A stretch of 64,000 bases of DNA from Pumilibacter muris (GCF_943193045.1 NZ_CALPCN010000006.1:62001-126000), one strand, 5' to 3'; shown: positions 7,153-15,621, numbered from the stretch's first letter. Numbers and translations: made by a program. The notes: generated by a model from the letters alone, not told the origin.

Positions 7153-7437
7153 ATGGAAAAGACAAGAGCGATTAAGGACAAGCGTTACGAAGAACGTCAT
7201 AAAGAGGAACGCAAAGCCAAGTGCATGGTATGGGGAACGAGCGTACCGAGAGAGAAAGCCGAACAGATAAACGAGTTTTTGAAAAGATATGGCTACACAA
7301 AGGTACAGTTAATCGAGGCGGGATATAAGGCGTTATTAGACGAAGCCGCCGAGCATGATTTACCCCTTGCGAAGATAATGGACGGATATGATGACTTCTT
7401 TCCAAGCGAGCTTGAGCAATTCAAAAAGAAAGATTAG
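7153..7437 (+). CDS. Ribbon-helix-helix-like regulator of the mobilizable element
   Basis: A 94-residue protein with a very basic N-terminus (about 1-28, KDKRYEERHKEERKAK) and then a compact segment, about 32-62 (VWGTSVPREKAEQINEFL followed by GYTKVQLIEAGYKAL), with the strand-helix-helix pattern of RHH DNA-binding proteins. ATG 7153 follows GGAGG at 7141-7145. The 16-bp palindrome between promoter and gene is its most likely binding site. It lies between the relaxase and the excision/integration genes, so it may control switching between maintenance and transfer. The RHH assignment is pattern-based. Confidence 0.7.
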   Translation: MEKTRAIKDKRYEERHKEERKAKCMVWGTSVPREKAEQINEFLKRYGYTKVQLIEAGYKALLDEAAEHDLPLAKIMDGYDDFFPSELEQFKKKD

Positions 7438-7532
7438 CGCGGTGAATTTTCTACCGCGACTAAGTAGCGGGTCTTTACAAAAAAGAAAAGCGGAGAAATC
7501 CCGAACTCCAAAAATTATTTTGGAGAATTAAA

Positions 7533-7739
7533 TTGGAAACAACTACTACAAACAAATTAGCAAGAATGAGAACTATCAACGAAGCACTTGCGCTTATTAG
7601 AAAGCAAGATCCCGAAACGGCGGTAACGTACAACTTCATCCGTAAGTTATTGGATGGCGACATGGTACATCACTTCCGCTCGGGCTCGAGATACATTCTC
7701 AACTTCGATGATTTACTAAACGAACTCAATATGAACTAA
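7533..7739 (+). CDS. Small excisionase-like DNA-binding protein
   Basis: A 68-residue protein directly before the integrase gene, the usual place for an Xis recombination directionality factor. It starts with TTG 7533 behind GGAG (7522-7525). After a short N-terminus it has one winged-helix-like unit: INEALALIRKQDPETAVTYNF, then IRKLLDGD and a wing-like strand ending RYILNFDDLLNEL. The same unit recurs three times in the protein encoded at 9167-9784. The gap to the integrase is 9 nt, which holds the integrase RBS GGAGGGG. Role as Xis is inferred from position and pattern. Confidence 0.65.
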   Translation: METTTTNKLARMRTINEALALIRKQDPETAVTYNFIRKLLDGDMVHHFRSGSRYILNFDDLLNELNMN

Positions 7740-7748
7740 GGAGGGGAT

Positions 7749-9167
7749 ATGGCAACATTCAGAAAGAGAGAAACGAAAAACGGTTTTACTTACGATATTC
7801 AGGTAAAGGTAAAAGACCGCAGTCAAAACAAGACGGTTACGAAAACTATGTCGTGGCGTCCCGAATATCCCATGACGGAAAAGCAAGCCGAGCGAGAATG
7901 TGCGCGAGTGGCGGAAAAGTTCGAGGAAGATATTAAACGCATGTTTACGAGCAGCCTGCCGGATATTCCCGATTATAACGTAACGGTGGCGGAAATGGCG
8001 GAAAAGTGGCTTGAGCGTGTGCAGCACGACTTTTCCGTGGGGTATTATGAAATAGGCGTTGGCGCTGTGGCGTGGATGAATCGTTATATCGGCGGATATA
8101 AAATACGCGAAGTCACGCCGTATATCATTCAGGACTTTTTCGATAAGTTAGACAGCGAAAGATATACCACTTACACTGTAACGGCGAAGCCTGCATTTAA
8201 GGAAGTGCTTGAACGTAGCGGTATATCGTATAACAAATTCCGCACCCAGTACAAATTGAATACCTGTTCTCTCGTACACTTAATAGGCGGGAAATCGGTC
8301 AGCATGGAATATGCAAGCTGTATGGCAAAAGTATTGCGTGTGGATATAAATAAAATCTTTAAGATTGAAAAGACGGTGCGTCCCTATGCGGCGGCAACTA
8401 TCGCAAGAGTAAAGCGCGCTACACGGTGCATCTTTGCTATGGCAAAGCGGCAGAGGTTGGTGGAAGATAATTTTGCGTCGGCAGATTACGTTTCCTACGG
8501 CAGGAAACCCAAGCGCAATATCAAATATCTTGACGACCAGCAAGCTAAAGAGTTATTCGGTGTGATTATGGAGTACGATGATATTCGCGCCAAGACGGCA
8601 ATTATGCTTGCACTTATGACGGGACTTCGGCGCGGCGAACTTGCGGGGTTGGAATGGAAAGATATCGATTTTGTTCTTCATACGCTTAGCGTGAACCGCA
8701 CGGGTTGCTACAGCAAAACTACGAGAAGCATTTACACCAAAGAGCCGAAAACGGAAGGCTCCATTCGCAGAATAACTATTTCCGAACTTCTTACCGAACA
8801 ACTCAGAGAATACAAGGGTTGGTACGACACACAGCGTGAGAATTGGGGCGATAAATGGGAAAACTCGGATAGATTGTTTGTGCAGGAATCCGGCAAACCT
8901 ATCAATCCGAGCACGATACACTTCTGGTTAAAGAAGATGCTCAAAAAAGCGAACTTGCCCGACGTTACTCTTCACAGTCTACGCCATACGAATATAACTT
9001 TACAGATTGCGGCGGGTGTGCCCTTGACGACGGTTGCGGGCAGAGCAGGGCATTCGCGCGTAAGCACCACGAGTGATATCTATTCCCATTTCATCAGAAC
9101 GAGCGACGAGGCGGCGGCAACGGCAATAGAAGATATTTTTGTTCCGCGTGCCATGCAGGAGGGGTGA
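7749..9167 (+). CDS. int: Tyrosine recombinase / integrase
   Basis: A 472-residue site-specific recombinase that integrates and excises the element. The N-terminal arm-binding domain (about 1-65, FRKRETKNGFTYDIQVKVK) is of Tn916-Int type, followed by the core-binding domain. Catalytic residues are visible: Arg294 (TGLRRGEL), Lys335 region (EPKTEGS), His409 and Arg412 (LHSLRH), His435 (AGHSRVST) and nucleophile Tyr445 (DIYSH). Oddly, residues about 142-210 interrupt the core-binding domain with an HTH-like insert (SGISYNKFRTQYKLN through MEYASCMAKVLRVDINKIF) resembling an XRE domain. The gene is preceded by an Xis-like gene and overlaps the next gene (TGATG at 9165-9169). Its attachment site is not identified. 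Confidence 0.93.
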   Translation: MATFRKRETKNGFTYDIQVKVKDRSQNKTVTKTMSWRPEYPMTEKQAERECARVAEKFEEDIKRMFTSSLPDIPDYNVTVAEMAEKWLERVQHDFSVGYYEIGVGAVAWMNRYIGGYKIREVTPYIIQDFFDKLDSERYTTYTVTAKPAFKEVLERSGISYNKFRTQYKLNTCSLVHLIGGKSVSMEYASCMAKVLRVDINKIFKIEKTVRPYAAATIARVKRATRCIFAMAKRQRLVEDNFASADYVSYGRKPKRNIKYLDDQQAKELFGVIMEYDDIRAKTAIMLALMTGLRRGELAGLEWKDIDFVLHTLSVNRTGCYSKTTRSIYTKEPKTEGSIRRITISELLTEQLREYKGWYDTQRENWGDKWENSDRLFVQESGKPINPSTIHFWLKKMLKKANLPDVTLHSLRHTNITLQIAAGVPLTTVAGRAGHSRVSTTSDIYSHFIRTSDEAAATAIEDIFVPRAMQEG

Positions 9168-9784
9168 TGTACATCCCGAGATTGCGTAAGATAGATACTG
9201 TCCTGAAAGATATGAAACAAGCCGATCCCGACACGGTGGTTTCGCGGTTTTTTATTACAAAGCTACTACGGGAAGAAAAAATAACGCCACTCAAATACGG
9301 TGACGCTTGGGTAGTGAATATCGATGAGCTATACGGATATTTGAACGGCAAAGTGTTTCGGGACAAGTCCTACACTCCACTGGCTAAACGAAATATTCAA
9401 AAGAGCGGCGAGATATGGCGGACATTCAAAGCGCAAGATCCCGACACGATGATCCGTAAGCTGAATTTGCGGTTGTTTATTAAAGAGCAAGGCACGTGGT
9501 ATTTCGTATCCTCGCTCGGTCATTGGCTTATAGACAGCGATGAACTAATGTATCGGCTAAATCCTCGCGGAATAGATTGCCGTGCCAATATGCCACATTT
9601 ACGGTGGCATGACGAAACGGTACGTGGTTTCAAGAAAGCACATCCATATTTGCCCGTAACTATGAATATCGTAGAAAACGCATTGAAGTCGGACAATGTA
9701 TTCAAAATAAAAAACGGCCACCGTTGGATTATTAATTACGACCAACTTGAATTGGAAGTTTACAGGCAATTAGGGCGCATATAA
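9167..9784 (+). CDS. Protein with three tandem excisionase-like units
   Basis: A 205-residue protein. ATG 9167 overlaps the integrase stop (TGATG) with AGGAGG at 9157-9162; the in-frame GTG at 9164 is too close to the SD. Three units of about 60-65 residues resemble each other and the 68-residue protein encoded at 7533-7739. Unit 1 has QADPDTVVSRFFITKLL then AWVVNIDELYGYL. Unit 2 has AQDPDTMIRKLNLRLFI then HWLIDSDELMYRL. Unit 3 has AHPYLPVTMNIVENAL then RWIINYDQLELEV. The shared pattern is helix-(Q/H)-D-P-x-T, helix, and W/Y-I-I/V-N/D-x-D-x-L. A single-chain, three-headed DNA-binding protein for excision or replication control is a reasonable guess; I know of no named family with this layout. 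It is followed by a strong terminator. Confidence 0.7.
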   Translation: MYIPRLRKIDTVLKDMKQADPDTVVSRFFITKLLREEKITPLKYGDAWVVNIDELYGYLNGKVFRDKSYTPLAKRNIQKSGEIWRTFKAQDPDTMIRKLNLRLFIKEQGTWYFVSSLGHWLIDSDELMYRLNPRGIDCRANMPHLRWHDETVRGFKKAHPYLPVTMNIVENALKSDNVFKIKNGHRWIINYDQLELEVYRQLGRI

Positions 9785-9798
9785 GTCACAATAAAAGC

Positions 9799-9830
9799 TT
9801 ACAGCGGGCAGAATCTTCTGCCCGCTGTAA
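9799..9830. terminator. Terminator hairpin after the integration module
   Basis: TTACAGCGGGCAGA and its perfect complement form a 14-bp stem with a 4-nt loop, 15 nt after the stop codon. The following T run is short, so efficiency is uncertain; it may also mark the right side of the mobilizable element. Confidence 0.7.
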
Positions 9831-9969
9831 TTTACCGCTATTTGAAAAAAATATTTTACTTTTACTTAACTTTTATAAGCGTTAAGTATATGTTATAAGA
9901 GGCGAGGTGTTTACGCATTGAAATATCCATGTTAAAATATTAGCAACAAATACAAAAGGAGAGAAACAA

Positions 9970-11346
9970 ATGAACTATTTATTTTTTGACATCGAAACAA
10001 TCATGGCGGAAAGCATAAATCCGAGGATTGTATCTTTCGGTTATGTTATAACCGATGAGCGGTTTAATGAAATAACCAAAGAGGATATTTTTATCAATCC
10101 GCAGGAAGAGACGGAAACGGCAAACAATTGGCAATGGAAACAAGATGCGACGAAAGATAAAGAGGGATTCAAGGCTTTTTATCATAAAATAAAGGGTTTG
10201 TTGGGAGCCAAAGACACAGTCATCGTGGGACATGGAACCGATAATGACGTGCAATACCTGTTTGACGAATGTGACCGTTTCCACTTTGAGCCGATCGACT
10301 TCGACTATCTGGATACGAAAGCTATAGCCGATTTGTTGTTGGAAGCCGATATGCCCAAAAATCTGAAAAGTTTGTATGATCGTCTTTGCAAAAACAAGTG
10401 CGACTATCGGTGGCACAGAAGTTTAGACGATGCCTGTATGACCAAAGATGTGTTTGAGGCTTTGCTTGCCATTGCGAGAAAAGAAAACATCAACATTTTG
10501 GAAAACGAGGAATTGGTATCTAATTCTTTGCGTTGCGTTTACGGAAAACTTGCCGGCGTTGCGAAAAAAGGGAACGAATACTTCAGTTGCAATTTTGACG
10601 TTCCTATTATCGCAATAAAAGCTCAATGTAATTATGAGAACGGCGCAGGTTATAAAAGCGAAACCGTTCATTTGTATTACGACTATGCCGTTGACCGCTT
10701 TTTTGCGCCGAGACACCCTAAAAAGGGAGACCAAAGGGGAAACAGCGTATTGCCCGCTTATGCCTACGAGACTGCAAAAAAGAGAGCCGTGTACAAAGTA
10801 AACAAAATGTGGAATGTTGCAAAAAGCAGAAACAACAGCAAGGATTTTTTCCACAGGGAAGGGTATCGTCTTTCCGATATGAGAATAAAGCATATTTTTT
10901 ATTCGCTTACGTCTTATGAGGTTTATGCAACGTTTAAAAAGGATTTTTTGGAGTTTGACTTTAAGATACCGCTAAGCGGCAATTATTTGAAGAATGCTAT
11001 CGGATATACGAAAGACACGGTTGTTGATTTGAAACGAGTTATAAAAAATGTTCACACGGTGGAAACGGCAAATAAATCTCTGCTTTTAATGGCTAAAATG
11101 AAATTCGGATATAAAGATAAAGCTTTTCCGAAAATTCGGGTAGAGGATTTACGTTACTCCGAAAATATAAAGTACTTATTGGCAAAGGAATATGCCAACT
11201 TATTGAAAGAACCAAACGCACATAAAGGATTGAACGACACGCTTATAAGCGGAGATAAAACCTATATTCCGACCGAGCATGCATTTGATAACAATTTGTT
11301 TTCGGAACGACTTGTGCTGCCTGTTTTAGCGGAAGCAATTCGCTGA
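9970..11346 (+). CDS. DEDDh 3'-5' exonuclease-domain protein
   Basis: A 458-residue protein starting at ATG 9970 behind AAAGGAG. Residues 1-180 form a DnaQ-like exonuclease domain: Exo I FFDIET (Asp7, Glu9), Exo II in VGHGTDNDVQYL, and Exo III in WHRSLDDACMT, where the His five residues before Asp marks the DEDDh type. The remaining 280 residues are not recognised. They are Lys/Tyr-rich, with a segment FSCNFDVPIIAIKAQCNYENG and no membrane segment. The gene is transcribed alone, toward the four-gene operon on the other strand, and shares a bidirectional terminator with it. Stand-alone DEDDh proteins with unknown C-termini occur in defence islands, but no function is shown here. Confidence 0.8.
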   Translation: MNYLFFDIETIMAESINPRIVSFGYVITDERFNEITKEDIFINPQEETETANNWQWKQDATKDKEGFKAFYHKIKGLLGAKDTVIVGHGTDNDVQYLFDECDRFHFEPIDFDYLDTKAIADLLLEADMPKNLKSLYDRLCKNKCDYRWHRSLDDACMTKDVFEALLAIARKENINILENEELVSNSLRCVYGKLAGVAKKGNEYFSCNFDVPIIAIKAQCNYENGAGYKSETVHLYYDYAVDRFFAPRHPKKGDQRGNSVLPAYAYETAKKRAVYKVNKMWNVAKSRNNSKDFFHREGYRLSDMRIKHIFYSLTSYEVYATFKKDFLEFDFKIPLSGNYLKNAIGYTKDTVVDLKRVIKNVHTVETANKSLLLMAKMKFGYKDKAFPKIRVEDLRYSENIKYLLAKEYANLLKEPNAHKGLNDTLISGDKTYIPTEHAFDNNLFSERLVLPVLAEAIR

Positions 11347-11360
11347 TTGTGTGCGGAACA

Positions 11361-11399
11361 AAAAAGAGCTATTACAAGGTCTTTGCAATAGCTCTTTTT
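11361..11399. terminator. Bidirectional terminator between convergent genes
   Basis: AAAAAGAGCTATT and AATAGCTCTTTTT form a perfect 13-bp stem with A-rich and T-rich flanks, between the exonuclease gene and the convergent minus-strand operon. Confidence 0.88.
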
Positions 11400-11408
11400 G
11401 TCTAAGCT

Positions 11409-11966
11409 TCAATAATTTCTAAGTTCGTTGATCAATATCGTTTCCTTATTACAGCCTACGGGCTTATCGTATATTGTAAACTCGATAGTGAGACCGTAAA
11501 GATTGTGTTTTCGGATATAGAGCAATAAAAAATCTATCTGTGGAATTTTATTCAGCCTTTTATCGCAAAGATCCGTTTCAAAGTTGAATTCCGCACTTCC
11601 GTTATACATCGTTCGGTGATCCAGCTTTTCATCAGTCGTAGCGCAAATTCGGATTAAATCATTCTCGACTTGAATTGCCCCCAAGATAATCTTATTTTTA
11701 TATGCGTTTACGGAAACTGCGACTATTATATCGTTTGAAAAGTCGCCTTTAACGTTCAAATATTCCTCATAGCTTTTTACGTATGCATAATGTGCATTCG
11801 TCTTATTTGAATGGCGTATAACATATAGCTCGGATCTGTTTTCTTGGAAAAAGTTCCGTATTTTGTTGAGACGATTTTTGTTGACAAAAATTTCGGGGAC
11901 GGTGTTCAGCCCCAATTTTTTAATCAATTCTCGACTTTCCTCTTTCGTCCTTGGGTTATATATCAT
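11409..11966 (-). CDS. Unknown protein, last gene of the ThiC-like operon
   Basis: A 185-residue soluble protein whose ATG (11966-11964) overlaps the stop of the ThiC-like gene (ATGA), with GGAG a few bases upstream, so it is translationally coupled. The N-terminus is basic and helical (PRTKEESRELIKKLGLN); the rest is mixed alpha/beta with Asp/Asn-rich turns (VSVNAYKNKIILGAIQVEND). No motif is recognised. The coupling suggests it works with or on the product of the ThiC-like enzyme (inference). Confidence 0.7.
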   Translation of the reverse strand: MIYNPRTKEESRELIKKLGLNTVPEIFVNKNRLNKIRNFFQENRSELYVIRHSNKTNAHYAYVKSYEEYLNVKGDFSNDIIVAVSVNAYKNKIILGAIQVENDLIRICATTDEKLDHRTMYNGSAEFNFETDLCDKRLNKIPQIDFLLLYIRKHNLYGLTIEFTIYDKPVGCNKETILINELRNY

Positions 11967-13111
11967 TTTAGATCATCTCCGCTTTTCAATGCACAAAACT
12001 CCCCGCACATAGTGCACTTTTTGCCATTTTGTACTTTATGCTTATACAACTCTTCCGCTGTCATTTTCGGAACAATTGAACAGTCTATAGAGCCTTTACA
12101 ACCGACTACACTGCGCGCTGTTGCCATCTTTTCATCAAGCGATATATCTTCTGTCCGAGCGATATATCCTGCATGGGCGGCAATTTTAGCGGCAATTACT
12201 GCTTCTTTAACGTCTTCCGCGCTTGGCAATCCCAGATGCTCGGATCGCGAAACCGCCGTAACGAAATCTGCACCCGCATGTACGGCGGAAGAAACCGCAA
12301 TGGAAGATGATACGTGGTCATAACCGAGTCCGCTGTCCGTAGCTACGGTCAATACGCGATAGGGGACTTTAACGAGCTCAATGGATTTTCTTACAATTTC
12401 CGGGATTAAATTTATTGAGCAATGCCCTATGCCTTCGACCATGATTCCCACGCCAGCATCTATTGCCCGTTGAGCCAACAGAGCGTTCCTTTCGAGTTCA
12501 TCCCAATATTTCCGATTATTATAGACAGCGTCGTGGATACTTGCCGGTCTGAAAACACAACCCAAACTCAGCGTGATATTATATCGCTTTGCTATTTTCA
12601 AAATTTCGTCAAAGTACGTAAAGTAAAAATTATCTTTCCCCGTTGCGTTTATATTCTTAAATACCATCGTTCCGCCGCGACTGGTACACGGTATTATTCT
12701 GTCACTGCCTTTGAAATATCTCAAATCTTCTTTCAAAGCACTCGCGTGAACCGTGATCATATCGACGCCTATTTTTCCTTTTTCTTCTATCCCTTTCAAT
12801 ACATCGTCTTCGGAAAAATACGGTTTATCGTTATACAATACGTCGGCAGCTCTGTCGTATACCGCTATTGTCGATAACGGCAAATCAACGCTGTCGATAA
12901 GCTTTTTATGTATGTCGTTATATATTGGAAGTAAAGTGTGGTCTATCACTATATCCGCACCATACTCTTTGGCTGTCTTCGCTTTTGCGATCTCGGGTTC
13001 AAGGCTGTCGCCTTCGTTGCTCGCCCCTATACTTGCCAATATTTTGGGGTATTCTCCGTTATCTGTAACTATTTTTTCATGTCTGTTTATATTTCCGATT
13101 ACAAGCTGCAT
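11963..13111 (-). CDS. Divergent ThiC-family radical-SAM-like enzyme
   Basis: The 382-residue protein is homologous to ThiC (4-amino-5-hydroxymethyl-2-methylpyrimidine phosphate synthase) and its relatives such as BzaF/BzaA. Aligned landmarks are TVHAS, the SRGG motif (CTSRGGTMV), SLGCVFRPASIHDA (ThiC: SLGDGLRPG), MVEGIGHCSIN (ThiC: IEGPGH) and SRSEHLGLPSAEDV (ThiC: PAEHLRLP), which keep both metal-ligand His residues. The C-terminal cluster motif is C366-x2-C369-x3-C373, one residue shorter than the CxxCx4C of canonical ThiC. ATG 13111 follows GGAG. It is shorter than usual ThiC (more than 420 residues), no thiamine or cobamide genes are nearby, and it is embedded between HTH proteins. A different substrate or a non-metabolic role is likely (inference); a 4Fe-4S, SAM-dependent reaction is expected if it is active. 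Confidence 0.85.
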   Translation of the reverse strand: MQLVIGNINRHEKIVTDNGEYPKILASIGASNEGDSLEPEIAKAKTAKEYGADIVIDHTLLPIYNDIHKKLIDSVDLPLSTIAVYDRAADVLYNDKPYFSEDDVLKGIEEKGKIGVDMITVHASALKEDLRYFKGSDRIIPCTSRGGTMVFKNINATGKDNFYFTYFDEILKIAKRYNITLSLGCVFRPASIHDAVYNNRKYWDELERNALLAQRAIDAGVGIMVEGIGHCSINLIPEIVRKSIELVKVPYRVLTVATDSGLGYDHVSSSIAVSSAVHAGADFVTAVSRSEHLGLPSAEDVKEAVIAAKIAAHAGYIARTEDISLDEKMATARSVVGCKGSIDCSIVPKMTAEELYKHKVQNGKKCTMCGEFCALKSGDDLK

Positions 13112-13147
13112 TTTTATCTCCGACCTTAGCTGTAAAATATATCTCCG

Positions 13148-14278
13148 TTAATTGAGCGATACAGCTACCCAAACTTGATTGTTTTTAACCATTTCCCAAT
13201 ATTTAAGCGGATTATGAATTGCCGTTTCTTCTTTTTCGGCGAGATACGCGTTTTTGATTCGACTCATTTCCTCCGAATCGATCGTTTTCATGTATTCATC
13301 GTAATGCACCGCTCGCTCACAAGTCGCTTTTATGCGCGCAATGTTTTTATTTACGGCAGAAAGACTCTCTTCCGCCTCGTTCCATTTATCGAGGACGCGC
13401 AATACGCTTACGTTATCTGTATTTTCCACATGAATAACGGGGATGGAAACCAGCTGTAATTTATTTTCGCTTTCTTTTTGTTGCGTTCCGTAACGCTTGC
13501 TGAAATCGTGCCCCACATTATAACGCACCTGTCCGCCGCAATTTATCATTTCAAATACCGTATTTTGAAGATATTCGGGTAAATTACGTCCTTGTTGCTT
13601 GCGCAATTCGCAGGGGAGCCACCTGAAATTCATGTACCGAAACGCCGTTACGATCTCGTCCTTGTCTGTCGAATTCAGACAACCATATGCGGAAAGATAC
13701 ACCTTCGGATCTCCAGTTTCGAAACAGGCTTTCCACGGTACTTTCAAACAGCATTTATATGATTGTTCGAGTTCCCAAATGATAGCTTTTTTGTCTCTGC
13801 CGTTGCGTGATAAAAAGTCGAGGAAATCGGTCTCTCCGTTATATTCTTTTAAGGTGTCGGCGTTGAACGTATAGAATGTAGACAAATAGCCGAATTCGTC
13901 ACGCCATGTGTCGTTCAGTTTGCCAACCACGCGCCTGTACATCAGTTCGAAAAAGCGGGATTTTAACTTTTTATAAGTGTTGAAAAATTTTACGGCTTGA
14001 TTGTCGCGCATGGCTACCGCCGCATCGATTTTGAATTTCCGCAACCATTCGAATTCATTTCGCTGCTTTTCTGCCGACGCGTCGTCGGGCAATATCCCGG
14101 ATAAAAGGTCATCTATGGACGTCTGCAACAAACGCGACAGTTTATAAAGTATTTCTATACTTATGCTCCCCGCACCTTGCCATTGACTGATTGCCGCGGA
14201 AGTGATACCCAGCATAGCGGCAAGCTCTTTTTGCGATACGTTATACGTTTCGGTTATGCATTTTATAAACGAATTCAT
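13148..14278 (-). CDS. XRE-type HTH protein with unknown C-terminal region (second of pair)
   Basis: A 376-residue protein whose ATG overlaps the upstream stop (TAATG at 14280-14276), with GGAGGGG 8 nt upstream. Residues 8-62 are an XRE/Cro HTH (NVSQKELAAMLGITSAAISQW). Residues 70-376 match no family I know. They are rich in Trp, Tyr and charged residues, predicted helical, with YRRVVGKLNDTWRDEFGYLSTF and a long charged helix near the C-terminus (NEAEESLSAVNKNIARIKA). The large C-terminus suggests sensing or scaffolding beyond simple repression. It sits directly upstream of the ThiC-like gene (36-nt gap). Confidence 0.8.
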   Translation of the reverse strand: MNSFIKCITETYNVSQKELAAMLGITSAAISQWQGAGSISIEILYKLSRLLQTSIDDLLSGILPDDASAEKQRNEFEWLRKFKIDAAVAMRDNQAVKFFNTYKKLKSRFFELMYRRVVGKLNDTWRDEFGYLSTFYTFNADTLKEYNGETDFLDFLSRNGRDKKAIIWELEQSYKCCLKVPWKACFETGDPKVYLSAYGCLNSTDKDEIVTAFRYMNFRWLPCELRKQQGRNLPEYLQNTVFEMINCGGQVRYNVGHDFSKRYGTQQKESENKLQLVSIPVIHVENTDNVSVLRVLDKWNEAEESLSAVNKNIARIKATCERAVHYDEYMKTIDSEEMSRIKNAYLAEKEETAIHNPLKYWEMVKNNQVWVAVSLN

Positions 14279-15621
14279 TAGATTGTCCCCTCCGCCATAA
14301 AATATTTGTTCTTTATTTCTTCAACGCTCATTTCGTCTATATTTTCATATAAATCCTCTGTACTCTGCTTATTGCGTCCGTTCACATATTCACGGTACGT
14401 AATATCGTATATGCTTCTATTACGAACTATCCGACAGTACGGCTCCAACTCGTTTTCGCCCGCAAGCAAACGATCTTCCAGCTCGGCGTATTCCCTTTGA
14501 TGTTCGGCAGTAAAAATAGGAAATCCGAAATCTGGGGAACAATGCTCCACTTCTACATATCGTTTTTGCGACACGTCGTAAACTATCGTGGGAGCACAGT
14601 ATGTTTGATATAACTCCGCAAGCTCCCGTGCTATATATCGTTTTTTATTCTTTAAAACGCGCTTATAGTTTATTGCATGATTAACGGTTGCGCCGCAGTC
14701 GATAAGCGACTTAATAAACTCTTTTACCAAGTCTTCGCTATAATCGAAGTCATCGTCTTCGTCATGACAAATACAATCGAGCGTTATCGTTAAAAGTTCA
14801 TCTTTGTCCCAAGGCAAAAGCGATTTTACGAAGTCGAAGTATATAGGTCTCAAATCGAAAAGATTGTTCAACTCAACAGTTGTGCGGTGAAGATCTCTGA
14901 ATCTATTGCAAATGGCACCCATGTCCGAAACCGATACCATCGGCATAAAATTACATACGCAACAACGCCGATTGATTTCGAAAAGCAATTCTTCGTCCGA
15001 ACAAGACGTAAGGGAACCGGCTAATTTTTTCATATCGATTTTCACGTATTTGAGACTATCGACATTGAAAGACTTTATCGTTTGTTTTCCTTTCTCGAAA
15101 CAGTAGTACTGCTTAAAATACGATAAGCATAAATAATCGAATTCATCCTCATCAGTACGCGATATGTTGTTGCGCGCTAAAGCAAGCAACAGATAGCGAT
15201 AACGCTCTTCTGCATGCATTTGAATTTTAAGAAGATCGACATCACTCTCACGCCAAAATTCTTCACACGTTGATAGCCGTTCGGACGGCAGCAAAGGGCT
15301 GATATCCGACAAAATAGAGCTGCGCTTTCTTTCCTTGCAGTTGTGTTCTCCGAAATACAGCTCGTTGAAATCGACGGGAGTATGACGACCGCCTTCCAAT
15401 ATTTCGTCTACGGTAACGCCGTAATATTTGGCGATATCTCTTAAGTTATAAAGGTCGGGGAGTGTCTCGCCACGCTCCCACTTGCTTATAGCCGCACATG
15501 AAAAGCCGCCGTATGCATCTATGCCGCAGAATTTGCTGAATTGCAACGAAAACTCCGTCTGCGTCAATCCCTTTTCCGTTCTTAGTTCTTTTAAGAACTT
15601 GCCTACTTTTTTCTTGTCCAT
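14278..15621 (-). CDS. XRE-type HTH protein with unknown C-terminal region (first of pair)
   Basis: A 447-residue protein and the first gene of the four-gene operon. ATG 15621 follows GGGAGGTG. Residues 5-75 form an XRE HTH (EKGLTQTEFSLQFSKF, then AAISKWERGETLPD). The C-terminal 370 residues are unrecognised: acidic, helical and Cys-containing (NRRCCVCNF), with a Tyr-rich acidic patch (DDDFDYSEDLVKEF). It shares the HTH-plus-large-C-terminus plan with the next gene but is not an obvious recent duplicate. Promoter elements upstream are weak by eye; TGcTAAAAT about 25 nt before the ATG may be an extended -10. Confidence 0.8.
   Translation of the reverse strand: MDKKKVGKFLKELRTEKGLTQTEFSLQFSKFCGIDAYGGFSCAAISKWERGETLPDLYNLRDIAKYYGVTVDEILEGGRHTPVDFNELYFGEHNCKERKRSSILSDISPLLPSERLSTCEEFWRESDVDLLKIQMHAEERYRYLLLALARNNISRTDEDEFDYLCLSYFKQYYCFEKGKQTIKSFNVDSLKYVKIDMKKLAGSLTSCSDEELLFEINRRCCVCNFMPMVSVSDMGAICNRFRDLHRTTVELNNLFDLRPIYFDFVKSLLPWDKDELLTITLDCICHDEDDDFDYSEDLVKEFIKSLIDCGATVNHAINYKRVLKNKKRYIARELAELYQTYCAPTIVYDVSQKRYVEVEHCSPDFGFPIFTAEHQREYAELEDRLLAGENELEPYCRIVRNRSIYDITYREYVNGRNKQSTEDLYENIDEMSVEEIKNKYFMAEGTI

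Noticed and set aside
4652-9969. Matching att direct repeats at both ends of the mobilizable element
   Set aside because: I compared 4652-4952 with 9785-9969 and saw no shared core long enough to be credible.
11963-13111. Calling the ThiC homologue a true thiamine enzyme or BzaF
   Set aside because: Cys spacing, short length and lack of thiamine or cobamide genes make either name unsafe; kept as ThiC-family.
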